Assembly: GCA_013821615.1 (NCBI GenBank)
Contig: JACDGQ010000271.1
Span: forward strand, 1-5,121
Origin: Planctomycetota bacterium
GTDB taxonomy: Bacteria > Planctomycetota > UBA11346
Direction: 5' to 3'
Length of the DNA: 5,121 nt
The notes under the pieces are model-generated. The model was not told the origin of the DNA and ran no database searches. It was given only the letters and a program-made list of their open reading frames with translations. The position numbers were made by a program, and so were the translations under genes. Positions within the stretch are counted from its first letter, which is position 1. Each line of letters starts with the position of its first letter. Of this stretch, positions 1-5,121 are shown one piece after another.

Positions 1-795
1 GTGCTGGAGACCGCCCAGGAGCTGTTCGCTTCGCTGTCGCCGGCGCAGCGCGCCCGCGCCATGGTCGCCGGTGACGACGCGCCGCGCGGCGACGAGCGCG
101 GGCCGCGCTCGGGCCTACCGATCCGCGACCTCGATGGCCACCAGCAGGGGCTGGTGCACGCGCTGATCGACGATTTCACCTCGCCATCCGGTCTCGCCCT
201 GTGCGAGCAGATCGCCTCGCAGGCCGGCGCCGACGGTCTCGGCCACTACCTGCTGGCTTTCATGGATCCGCCCAGCGCCAGCGCGCCGTGGAGCTGGCGG
301 GTCTCGGAGCAGCACCTCACCCTGGTCGACAGCGAGCGCGACGATGGCCAGCCCGCCACGGTCGGTCCGGTGCTGCTCGGCACCAACCCGCCGGTCGGAT
401 TCGAGGCCTGGGAGGACCGCCTCATCGCCCTCTACAGTACGCTCAGCCCCGATGATCGCGCCAAGGTCTGCCTGGTCGGCAAGGCCGACAGCGGCGCGCC
501 CATCGCCGGCGCCGGCGCGCTGGTCGGTGGGCTGAGCGCTGCCGCGCAGGCCAAGGTCGACGAAGTGGTCGAGCAGCGCCTCGCCTTTTTCGCGCCGCCC
601 ATCGCCCAGCGCATGCGCGCGCTGCTCGTCGCGCAGGGCGGCGCCGCCGGCCTGCGCCTGGCCTTCTGGGGTAGCGCCGACAAGCGCTGCGCCGATGGCG
701 GCAAGTGGGACTGGAAGCTGGGCTCGGAGAAGGTGCTGATCGATTACGAGAACAACCGGGGGCACATCCATACGACGCTCAAGGCTTCGCCTTGA
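1..795 (+). CDS. DUF3500-family protein, probably 5'-truncated by the window edge
   Basis: This resembles the DUF3500 family, whose biochemical role is not established. The visible 264 residues follow the family order. An N-terminal LFASLSPAQRARA (residues 8-20) is followed by SGLPIRDLDGHQQ (37-49). Next come a Trp-rich strand with QHLTL (97-108, matching the family's GHHLSL-like stretch) and a VLLGTNP motif (124-130). The C-terminal part has a FWGS segment (222-225), LIDYENN (246-252) and HIHT (255-258), like the family's 'IEYDN...HIHTVWR' ending. A second LSP-type segment at residues 143-156 (ALYSTLSPDDRAKV) echoes residues 7-20. The protein stops six residues after HIHT, so the usual RDP..NDFG tail seems absent. 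Base 1 is a GTG but sits at the window edge. No signal peptide is visible, so the true start is probably upstream. The TGA stop is at 793-795. The next gene is convergent. Reading frame and coding character are solid; the family call comes from remembered motifs. Confidence 0.68.
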   Translation: MLETAQELFASLSPAQRARAMVAGDDAPRGDERGPRSGLPIRDLDGHQQGLVHALIDDFTSPSGLALCEQIASQAGADGLGHYLLAFMDPPSASAPWSWRVSEQHLTLVDSERDDGQPATVGPVLLGTNPPVGFEAWEDRLIALYSTLSPDDRAKVCLVGKADSGAPIAGAGALVGGLSAAAQAKVDEVVEQRLAFFAPPIAQRMRALLVAQGGAAGLRLAFWGSADKRCADGGKWDWKLGSEKVLIDYENNRGHIHTTLKASP

Positions 796-798
796 GCG

Positions 799-826
799 GG
801 CTGGCGGCTGGCGGCTGGCGGCTGAC
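799..826 (+). repeat. Four tandem heptamers GGCTGRC, left array
   Basis: Three copies of GGCTGGC (799-805, 806-812, 813-819) are followed by one GGCTGAC (820-826), starting three bases after the DUF3500 stop codon. The unit is the reverse complement of the GTCAGCC unit in the array at 924-993, so the two arrays face each other. A single isolated CGTCAGC also occurs between them at 864-870. Confidence 0.9.
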
Positions 827-890
827 GGCGCAGGTGGAATCGGTCGACAGGTAGATGTGCCGGCGTCAGCGCTGCGTCGTGTCCTCGTGC

Positions 891-928
891 AAAAATGACG
901 AAACCGGCGCGTAGCGCCGGTTTCGTCA
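891..928 (-). terminator. Rho-independent terminator for the cytochrome c gene
   Basis: A perfect 15-base-pair stem has arms TGACGAAACCGGCGC (896-910) and GCGCCGGTTTCGTCA (914-928) and a 3-base loop. An A5 run at 891-895 lies on its left, which becomes a T5 run directly after the stem when read on the minus strand. This is the classic intrinsic terminator layout for the minus-strand gene ending at 998, about 70 bases downstream of its stop. There is no T run on the + side, so it is less likely to end transcription of the convergent DUF3500 gene. The right arm overlaps the first heptamer of the adjacent array. Confidence 0.88.
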
Positions 929-993
929 GCCGTCAGCCGTCAGCCGTCAGCCGTCAGCCGTCAGCCGTCAGCCGTCAGCCGTCAGCTGTCAGC
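924..993. repeat. Ten tandem heptamers CGTCAGC, right array
   Basis: Nine exact copies of CGTCAGC (924-986) and one TGTCAGC (987-993) run head to tail without spacers. The array lies between the cytochrome c stop codon (998-1000, minus strand) and that gene's terminator hairpin, with which it shares bases 924-928. It would therefore be transcribed as the 3' untranslated region of the cytochrome message. The unit is not a multiple of three, but the array lies outside every credible coding frame. Together with the inverted array at 799-826 it could pair in RNA, allowing G-U pairs. Confidence 0.95.
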
Positions 994-997
994 CGCC

Positions 998-1531
998 TCA
1001 CGGCTTCTTCAGCGTCGCCAGGTACGCCACCAGATCCACGAGATCCTGCTGCGTCATGTTGGCCTGCAGGTTGGGCAGCATCTGCGACATCGGCAGCTTG
1101 GCGCGCGCGGTGACGTCGGCCTTGGCGTACTTGGTGACGACGCCGCCGATGGCCTTCATCGAGATCTGATCCTTGTCCTCGCTGGCGACGATGCCGATCG
1201 GGGTGCTGCCGTCCTCGAGGGTCAGCATCACGGTGTCGAAGCCCTGGGCGATGACCGCGCTGGGGTTCACGATCGACTCGAAGAGCTTGTCCTTGGGCAG
1301 GCGGGTGCCGACCTCGGTGAGGTTCGGTCCGAAGTCGATGCCCTGGCCCTTCACCTGGTGGCACATGAAGCAGAAGGTCATGAAGAAGGTCTGACCCTTG
1401 GCGGCGTCGCCGTTCAGCTTGGCGAGCTCTTCGAACGCGGGCAGCTTGGTGCCGTCCTTGGTCATGTAGTCGGCGGCAGAGAGGCCGCTGACTGCGGCGA
1501 CGAGGAGGCAGAGGGCGAGGAGCGTGCGCAT
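998..1531 (-). CDS. Secreted mono-heme cytochrome c, Pirellula/Verrucomicrobium-type heme-binding domain
   Basis: This is a small exported c-type cytochrome, presumably an electron carrier outside the cytoplasmic membrane. The 177-residue product starts with a signal peptide: MRT, then a hydrophobic core LLALCLLVAAVSGL and an SAA cleavage-type site near residue 20. This fixes the ATG at 1529-1531, although no strong Shine-Dalgarno is visible. The heme site CFMCH is at residues 54-58. It is followed by family signatures GPNLTEVGTRL (68-78), ESIVNPSAVIAQGF (85-98), LEDGSTPIGIV (105-115) and a C-terminal LVDLVAYLATLK helix (164-175). M151 in SQMLPN is the likely sixth heme ligand, with M148 as the alternative. 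In many PVC proteins this domain is fused to large dehydrogenase or beta-propeller modules; here it stands alone. The gene is divergent from the sugar epimerase and ends at the terminator at 891-928. The redox partner is unknown. Confidence 0.9.
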   Translation of the reverse strand: MRTLLALCLLVAAVSGLSAADYMTKDGTKLPAFEELAKLNGDAAKGQTFFMTFCFMCHQVKGQGIDFGPNLTEVGTRLPKDKLFESIVNPSAVIAQGFDTVMLTLEDGSTPIGIVASEDKDQISMKAIGGVVTKYAKADVTARAKLPMSQMLPNLQANMTQQDLVDLVAYLATLKKP

Positions 1532-1868
1532 GGCGGGATGATCCGGGGAATGGGTTTGAAGAGTGACGTCGGGCGCGGACTGCCGTTGAGCCGCGGCGTG
1601 GCAGTGGGGACGATGCCGGGCGCGGCGTTCCGCGCAACCTCCGCCCGTACAGGGCCGCACAGCGCGGGCCACGCCGTCCTCCTGGGATGTCTCCTCGACC
1701 CGCTGCGTTCCACCCTGCCCCTGATCGCCAGAGGCACCCGCGCCGGGTTTCCCAGTGACCTGCGCGCCCCAGGAACCCGCGCCGCATGCTACCGCACCTG
1801 CAACAGACCGTTGCTGCGAATCCGCGACTGGCGGGGGAATCCGTCGTCCGCGTCGCGAACGACCGGAA

Positions 1869-1913
1869 GCGGCCGGGTTACGGCACAGGACCGGGGTTGC
1901 GCGAACCGGCCGC
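1869..1913. repeat. Inverted repeat upstream of the sugar epimerase
   Basis: GCGGCCGG (1869-1876) is matched by CCGGCCGC (1906-1913). The stem continues with TT (1878-1879) pairing AA (1904-1905) across one bulged G, giving about 10 base pairs. It lies about 65 bases before the epimerase ATG, so it could be an operator or a hairpin in the leader RNA. GC-rich chance pairing remains possible. Confidence 0.45.
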
Positions 1914-1968
1914 GCGCGCAGCCTGCGCAGACCACGAGAAACGGGCCCCAGGCCCACCCCACCTATTC

Positions 1969-1973
1969 AGGAG
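1969..1973 (+). promoter_or_regulatory. Ribosome binding site of the sugar epimerase
   Basis: AGGAG lies five bases before the ATG at 1979. It decides the start: the frame is open far upstream (to 1358), but that extension overlaps the cytochrome gene antisense and has no family match, whereas homology begins at MKFGMNLLLW. Confidence 0.8.
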
Positions 1974-1978
1974 CGCGC

Positions 1979-2974
1979 ATGAAATTCGGCATGAATCTGC
2001 TGCTGTGGACCGACGACCCCACCCAGGACTCGTTCCTGCCCGTCCTCCAACGCCTGAAGAAGCTCGGCTTCGACGGCGTCGAACTGCCGATCTTCAGCCT
2101 CGACGAGGCGCGCTGGAAGATCCTCGGCAAGCGCCTCGACGACCTCGGTCTGGGGCGCACCGCGGTGACCGTGCGCACCCTCGCCGACAGCCCGATCAGC
2201 CCCGATCCGGCGGTGCGCGCCAAGGGCGTGGAGCTGACCAAGCGCGTGCTCGACTGCATGAAGATCGTCGGCGCCACCCACCTCGCCGGTCCGTACTACG
2301 CGCCGCTCGGCCACTTCAGCGGCCAGGGTCCGACCGCCGACGAATGGGGCTGGGCGGTGCAGGGCATCCGCGAGGTCGCACAATACGCGGGCAAGCTCGA
2401 CATCACCCTGGTGCTGGAGTTCCTCAACCGCTTCGAGATCTATCTGCTCAACAACGCCGCCGACGCGGCGCGCTTCGCGCGCGAGGTCGATCACCCGGCG
2501 TGCAAGATGATGTACGACACCTTCCACGCCAACATCGAGGAGAAGGACATCGGCGCGGCGCTGAAATCGTGCGCGGACGTGCTCGCGCACATCCACATCA
2601 GCGAGAACGACCGCTCGACGCCCGGCCTGGGCCAGGTCGACTGGCAGGCGACTTTCGACGGCCTCAAAAGAATCAAATACGACGGCTGGCTGACCATCGA
2701 GGCTTTCGGCCTGGCCCTGCCCAGCCTGGCCGCGGCGACCAAGATCTGGCGGCGCATGTTCGTCAGCGAGGACCAGCTGGCCAGCGATGGGCTGCGTTTC
2801 ATGAAGCGCGAGTGGGCCAAGCGCAGTGGCAAGAAGCCGGCGGCGAAGAAGGCGGTGAAGGCGAAGGCGAAGGTGAAGGCGAAGGCCGCAAAGGCCAAGC
2901 CGAGCGCCAAAAAATCATTGAAGGCCAAGGCGACCTTGAGCGTGAAGAAGCCGAAGGGCGGCAAGAAGCGCTGA
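1979..2974 (+). CDS. Sugar 3-epimerase of the D-tagatose/D-psicose 3-epimerase type (TIM barrel), with Lys/Ala-rich tail
   Basis: This is probably a cytoplasmic metal-dependent ketose 3-epimerase of the xylose-isomerase-like TIM-barrel superfamily. The barrel fills residues 1 to about 280, close to the usual ~290. Barrel strands include MKFGMNLLLW (1-10) and GFDGVELPIF (30-39). The metal and substrate positions of the family are all present: E147 and E153 in LEFLNRFE (146-153), D180 and H183 in YDTFHANIEE (179-188), H206 and R212 in HIHISENDR (204-212), and E241 in LTIEAF. Spacing from D180 to E147, H206, R212 and E241 matches, as I recall it, the Agrobacterium D-psicose 3-epimerase (D183 to E150, H209, R215, E244). 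True substrate is undetermined; hydroxypyruvate isomerase or inosose-type relatives share the fold, but the LNRFE/DTFHxNIEE pair favours the 3-epimerases. Residues ~281-331 form an added basic tail, rich in AK, VK and KK, with no family counterpart. Convergent with the MFS transporter. Confidence 0.88.
   Translation: MKFGMNLLLWTDDPTQDSFLPVLQRLKKLGFDGVELPIFSLDEARWKILGKRLDDLGLGRTAVTVRTLADSPISPDPAVRAKGVELTKRVLDCMKIVGATHLAGPYYAPLGHFSGQGPTADEWGWAVQGIREVAQYAGKLDITLVLEFLNRFEIYLLNNAADAARFAREVDHPACKMMYDTFHANIEEKDIGAALKSCADVLAHIHISENDRSTPGLGQVDWQATFDGLKRIKYDGWLTIEAFGLALPSLAAATKIWRRMFVSEDQLASDGLRFMKREWAKRSGKKPAAKKAVKAKAKVKAKAAKAKPSAKKSLKAKATLSVKKPKGGKKR
2855..2884 (+). repeat. In-frame hexamer repeat G(C/T)GAAG encoding Ala/Val-Lys dipeptides
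   Basis: Five tandem hexamers (GTGAAG, GCGAAG, GCGAAG, GTGAAG, GCGAAG) encode residues 293-302, VK-AK-AK-VK-AK, of the epimerase tail. The unit is two codons long, so copy-number change by slippage would lengthen or shorten the tail without shifting the frame. Confidence 0.9.
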
Positions 2975-2992
2975 GCGACGGAAGGCACTGCC

Positions 2993-3057
2993 CTGGGATC
3001 GCCGAGTTGCACTCGGCCGGTTCGTCAGACCTGCCGAGTACAACTCGGCGATCCCAG
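2993..3057. repeat. Nested palindromic element (25-base inverted repeat, each arm self-complementary)
   Basis: Arms at 2993-3017 and 3033-3057 are reverse complements with a single C/T difference (a G-U pair in one RNA strand), around a 15-base loop. The outer part of each arm is CTGGGATC / GATCCCAG. The inner 17 bases of each arm are themselves perfect 7-base-pair palindromes: GCCGAGT-TGC-ACTCGGC (3001-3017) and GCCGAGT-ACA-ACTCGGC (3033-3049). No T run follows, so this is not an obvious intrinsic terminator. It looks like a REP-type or miniature palindromic repeat in the gap between convergent genes. Whether it is dispersed in the genome cannot be seen here. Confidence 0.85.
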
Positions 3058-3068
3058 CGACGGGCCAG

Positions 3069-3108
3069 AAACAGGAAACCCCCGGTTCAAGCCGGGGGTT
3101 TCCTGTTT
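3069..3108. terminator. Bidirectional rho-independent terminator between convergent genes
   Basis: A perfect 17-base-pair stem AAACAGGAAACCCCCGG (3069-3085) / CCGGGGGTTTCCTGTTT (3092-3108) encloses a 6-base loop. The + side runs into TTTT, with a T at 3109. The minus side ends in TTT. Placed between the epimerase stop (2974) and the transporter stop (3160), it can serve both genes. It is more T-rich, hence better, for the epimerase on the + strand. Confidence 0.85.
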
Positions 3109-3118
3109 TCGGGCAGTG

Positions 3119-3154
3119 CGCACCACCCGTGCGCCGAAGCGCGCGGGTGGTGCG
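3119..3154. repeat. Third palindrome, hairpin just after the MFS transporter stop
   Basis: Arms 3119-3134 and 3139-3154 pair over 16 base pairs with one G-T wobble (T3130/G3143) and a CGAA loop. It lies five bases past the transporter stop in the minus direction. No T run adjoins it, so it is more likely a stabilising 3' hairpin or part of a composite termination region than a terminator alone. Confidence 0.75.
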
Positions 3155-3159
3155 GATGG

Positions 3160-4662
3160 TCAGTGCGCCGCCGCGGCCGCGTCGACGGGCTTGTAGCCGC
3201 CGCGGCTGCGGAAGTAGAAGATCAGGATCAGGTAGCACACCAGCATCAGTACGGGCAGGATCGAGACGATGCGCAGCGCGGTGTACTTCGCGGTCTCGCG
3301 AGCGTCACCCACGGCCTTCTGGTCGTCGGGGGCAAGGGCAGCGACCTTGCTGTCGTCCACTGCGTGGTAGGAGCCGAGCAGACCGGTCTTGTCGACCATC
3401 ACCTGCTCATGCACCTTGGGCGAGGAATCCTTGAGCGTGCTGTCGATCGCGTGGTCCTGGATGTTGCCCATGATCATCGCGCCGAGCACGCCGACGCCGA
3501 GCATGCCGACGCCGCCGGTGGCGTTGAGCGCCAGGGCGCCGCCCTTGGGGCACTGCTCCGAGACCACGCCGAGCATGGTCGGCCAGAAGAACGACTTGCC
3601 CATCGCGTAGACCGTGGCGAAGGCGAAGATCGCCTGCCAGCTGTGGGCGGTCGAAAGCAAGAAGAGGCCGACCGCCGCGAGCGCGGCGCAGCTCGCCAGC
3701 ACGCCGAGCGGCGAGATCCTGTGGATGATCGGTCCGGCGCAGAAGCGCAGGATCATCATCAGCAGCGAGGTGTAGAGCAGGACGAAGACGCCCTTGAGGC
3801 CGACCGTGGCGAGCGCCGGGCCGAGCAGGCCGGTCACCCAGCTGTCGACGCCGAGCTCGGTGGTCGCCAGCGGCACCATGATCAGCAGCATGAAAATGAA
3901 CAGCGGCCGGCCGAGCGAGCGCACCGCGGCGAAGAAGCCGATGCCGACGATGGCGGCGGCGATGGTGCCGACCATGAGCGGGGACTCGGCGTGGAATGCC
4001 GAGCGGGACAGCTCGACCGAGATCAGCCAGGTGATGATGAAGGCGCCGAGGGCGCCGACTTCCTTGAGCATGTCGCGGTAGGACACACCGGCGGCGACGC
4101 GCTCGTTGATCGGGAACTTCTGGAAGAGCAGGATGACGAAGTAGGCGATGGCGGGGATGGCGAGGAGCATGATCTTGGCCTTCCAGCCGACGCTGTCGCC
4201 CATCGCCAGGGCGATGAGACCCGCGATCACCATGCCGCCCGGCCAGCCCGCGTGCAGGATGTTGAGCCAGCGTGCCTTGTCCTTGCTGAACTGGGTCGCC
4301 ACCACCGGGTTGGCGTAGGCCTCGACCGTGCCGTTGCCGAGCGCGACCACGAAGTTGGCCCAGTAGAGGCCCTCGTAGCTGGTCGCGGTCACGGTCATCG
4401 CCAGGGAGGCCATGTGACAGACGAACCCGAAGATCATCGCGGTCTTGTAGCCGATCTTATCGATGATCAGGCTGAAGAGCACGATGCTGATCGCGAACGG
4501 CCACAGGCCCACGCCGAACAGCTCGCCCTTCTGGGTCTCTGAGAAGTGGAACTCCGCAGCCCATCCATCCATCAACATCGCCCGGAGGAGGAAGCCGAAG
4601 GCCGTCGTGACGATCGCTATGAAGCAACCGACAAACAGCACGTAGGGCGATGACTTGATCAT
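3160..4662 (-). CDS. MFS transporter, FucP-like (probable sugar or sugar-derivative symporter)
   Basis: This 500-residue inner-membrane protein belongs to the major facilitator superfamily. It has about 12-14 hydrophobic segments, starting at roughly residues 7-28, 48-68, 74-94, 99-118, 136-154 and 164-181. A second half follows at about 229-363, then 380-399 and 463-484. Residues 108-119 (ALGNGTVEAYAN plus P) resemble the G-x-G-x-x-E-x-x-x-NP signature of fucose/glucose permeases. IDKIGYKTAM (67-76) sits where the MFS loop 2-3 motif belongs. NATGGVGMLGVG (380-391) is a glycine-rich helix near the end. Between the last two helices is a hydrophilic stretch of about 60 residues (400-462) rich in D, K and E, longer than a usual MFS loop. 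The product ends in an Ala5-His tail. The start is supported by a Shine-Dalgarno. The neighbouring epimerase makes a ketose or related sugar a reasonable substrate guess, but it is only inferred; nucleoside or other solutes are not excluded. Confidence 0.88.
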   Translation of the reverse strand: MIKSSPYVLFVGCFIAIVTTAFGFLLRAMLMDGWAAEFHFSETQKGELFGVGLWPFAISIVLFSLIIDKIGYKTAMIFGFVCHMASLAMTVTATSYEGLYWANFVVALGNGTVEAYANPVVATQFSKDKARWLNILHAGWPGGMVIAGLIALAMGDSVGWKAKIMLLAIPAIAYFVILLFQKFPINERVAAGVSYRDMLKEVGALGAFIITWLISVELSRSAFHAESPLMVGTIAAAIVGIGFFAAVRSLGRPLFIFMLLIMVPLATTELGVDSWVTGLLGPALATVGLKGVFVLLYTSLLMMILRFCAGPIIHRISPLGVLASCAALAAVGLFLLSTAHSWQAIFAFATVYAMGKSFFWPTMLGVVSEQCPKGGALALNATGGVGMLGVGVLGAMIMGNIQDHAIDSTLKDSSPKVHEQVMVDKTGLLGSYHAVDDSKVAALAPDDQKAVGDARETAKYTALRIVSILPVLMLVCYLILIFYFRSRGGYKPVDAAAAAH

Positions 4663-4669
4663 GGAGAGG

Positions 4670-4674
4670 CCTCC
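4670..4674 (-). promoter_or_regulatory. Ribosome binding site of the MFS transporter
   Basis: On the minus strand GGAGG lies seven bases before the ATG (4660-4662), supporting that start. Upstream, the rest of the 206-base gap to the phosphofructokinase stop shows no clear promoter and no T-tailed hairpin, so co-transcription with the upstream gene remains possible. Confidence 0.75.
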
Positions 4675-4868
4675 CGAGGTGTGAGTAGCAGAACTACGCA
4701 GGTGTACGGCGGACGTTGTGCCGCCAGCGGAAAGCGGGGTTCATAACCACCACCGCGGCCAATGGAAGCTCTTCCAGGTAGCGCCGCCGAAGGCCGTAGC
4801 ATTCCGGGGGCGGCTCTGGCGCGCTGAGCACGGCAGATCCGACACATTGTTCATCACCCTGGTACGTT

Positions 4869-5121
4869 TCAGGCCCCCGACAGACGACCGATCGCCGGCA
4901 ACACGCCGACCAGCGGCCGCAGGTACGGCAGCAATTTGGCGTCGACGGTGTCGTTGCCGGCCGCGTTCAGCCAATCGCGCGGCAGGGTGCGGGTGTCCTT
5001 GGCGACGGTGCGCAGGGGCGTGACGAAGGTCTCGACGGCGTAGGCGGCGCCGTCGCCGATGCGGCGGAAGGCGATCGAACCGCTGCGCTCGCCGCGCAGG
5101 GCCGCGGCCACGGCGTCGGTG
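4869..5121 (-). CDS. pfp: C-terminal end of a 6-phosphofructokinase, probably pyrophosphate-dependent (partial)
   Basis: Only the last 83 residues are in the window; the frame stays open to the right edge and the TGA stop is at 4869-4871. The visible part matches the C-terminus of PPi-type phosphofructokinases as I know them. It has an AV.AALRGERSG helix-turn, an AFRR strand, TPLRTVAKDTRTLP (matching the family's 'vpL..VAN..r.lP'), DWLNAAGND, and a final YLRPLVGVLP..GRL. ATP-type enzymes usually lack this 'YaRPLvG.lP..~rL' ending, which favours the PPi-dependent group. The enzyme phosphorylates fructose-6-phosphate in glycolysis; PPi-dependent forms run in both directions. The catalytic residues are outside the window, so phosphoryl donor and activity cannot be checked. 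A GTG at 5109-5111 encodes an internal Val rather than a start. The gene lies upstream of the transporter on the same strand. Confidence 0.68.
   Translation of the reverse strand, partial: TDAVAAALRGERSGSIAFRRIGDGAAYAVETFVTPLRTVAKDTRTLPRDWLNAAGNDTVDAKLLPYLRPLVGVLPAIGRLSGA

Larger units (their letters stand above)
1532..1978. other. Long divergent intergenic region with no credible gene
   Basis: These 447 GC-rich bases separate the start codons of the cytochrome (minus) and the epimerase (+), so promoters for both should lie here. Open frames cross it on both strands, but their translations are Arg/Pro/Gly-rich and lack recognisable domains, as expected of chance frames in GC-rich DNA. I see no tRNA and no convincing -35/-10 pair. 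An imperfect stem lies at 1740-1752 / 1772-1782 (GCGC, GGGTT and CC paired, with single-base bulges). A stronger inverted repeat at 1869-1913 is listed separately. Confidence 0.7.

Noticed and set aside
924..993. Possible CRISPR array
   Set aside because: Repeat units are only 7 bases and directly adjoining with no spacers, and no cas genes are present.
895..1113. Small + strand open frame with a SRQPSAV seven-residue repeat
   Set aside because: The peptide repeat is just the 7-base DNA array read through three frames. The frame also runs through a terminator hairpin and antisense into the cytochrome gene.
1358..1978. N-terminal extension of the epimerase frame
   Set aside because: The extension is antisense to the cytochrome, has no family similarity, and the well-placed AGGAG at 1969-1973 marks the ATG at 1979 as start.
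1532..1978. tRNA or other standard RNA gene in the divergent gap
   Set aside because: I found no T-loop GTTCRANNC with matching acceptor and anticodon stems.
2915..3238. Small minus-strand open frame across the palindromes
   Set aside because: It runs through the nested palindrome, the terminator and the ends of both flanking genes. Its peptide (GIAELYSAG...) is simply the repeat translated.
1786..4542. A 918-residue open frame on the + strand
   Set aside because: It overlaps the epimerase in another frame and the transporter antisense. Its translation is R/G/H/D/E-rich without domains, while the overlapped genes have clear families; it is a GC-rich shadow frame.
4763..4776. Short palindrome TGGAAG-CT-CTTCCA between the phosphofructokinase and the transporter
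   Set aside because: The 2-base loop leaves only about 5 usable base pairs and no T run follows, so it is not a credible terminator; an operator role has no further support.

Overview
The window is GC-rich throughout and looks like chromosomal DNA from a bacterium of the PVC group, most likely Verrucomicrobiota or Planctomycetota. The main evidence is a secreted cytochrome c whose sequence follows the 'Pirellula/Verrucomicrobium type' heme-binding domain, a family best known from those phyla. A DUF3500 protein, a tagatose/psicose-3-epimerase-like protein and the apparent end of a pyrophosphate-dependent phosphofructokinase fit that setting but do not prove it. The phylum call is an inference.

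Layout from left to right: (1) a DUF3500-family protein on the + strand, probably cut by the left edge (1-795). (2) A 202-base convergent gap holding two facing arrays of a 7-base repeat and an intrinsic terminator oriented for the minus strand. (3) A 177-residue secreted mono-heme cytochrome c on the minus strand (998-1531). (4) A 447-base divergent gap with no credible gene. (5) A sugar 3-epimerase with a lysine/alanine-rich tail on the + strand (1979-2974). (6) A 185-base convergent gap packed with three successive palindromes, one a probable two-way terminator. (7) A 500-residue MFS transporter on the minus strand (3160-4662). (8) A 206-base gap. (9) The C-terminal 83 residues of a PPi-type 6-phosphofructokinase on the minus strand, running off the right edge.

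The epimerase, transporter and phosphofructokinase can be read as a loose carbohydrate-use neighbourhood: sugar uptake, ketose isomerisation at C3, then entry into glycolysis. The cytochrome would act outside the cytoplasmic membrane. The genes face in alternating directions and are separated by terminators, so they are not one operon, and the shared theme is an inference. I see no clear new multi-gene system, CRISPR array, transposase, tRNA or rRNA. The most unusual items are the histone-H1-like tail on the epimerase, the nested palindrome at 2993-3057, and the heptamer arrays at 799-826 and 924-993.
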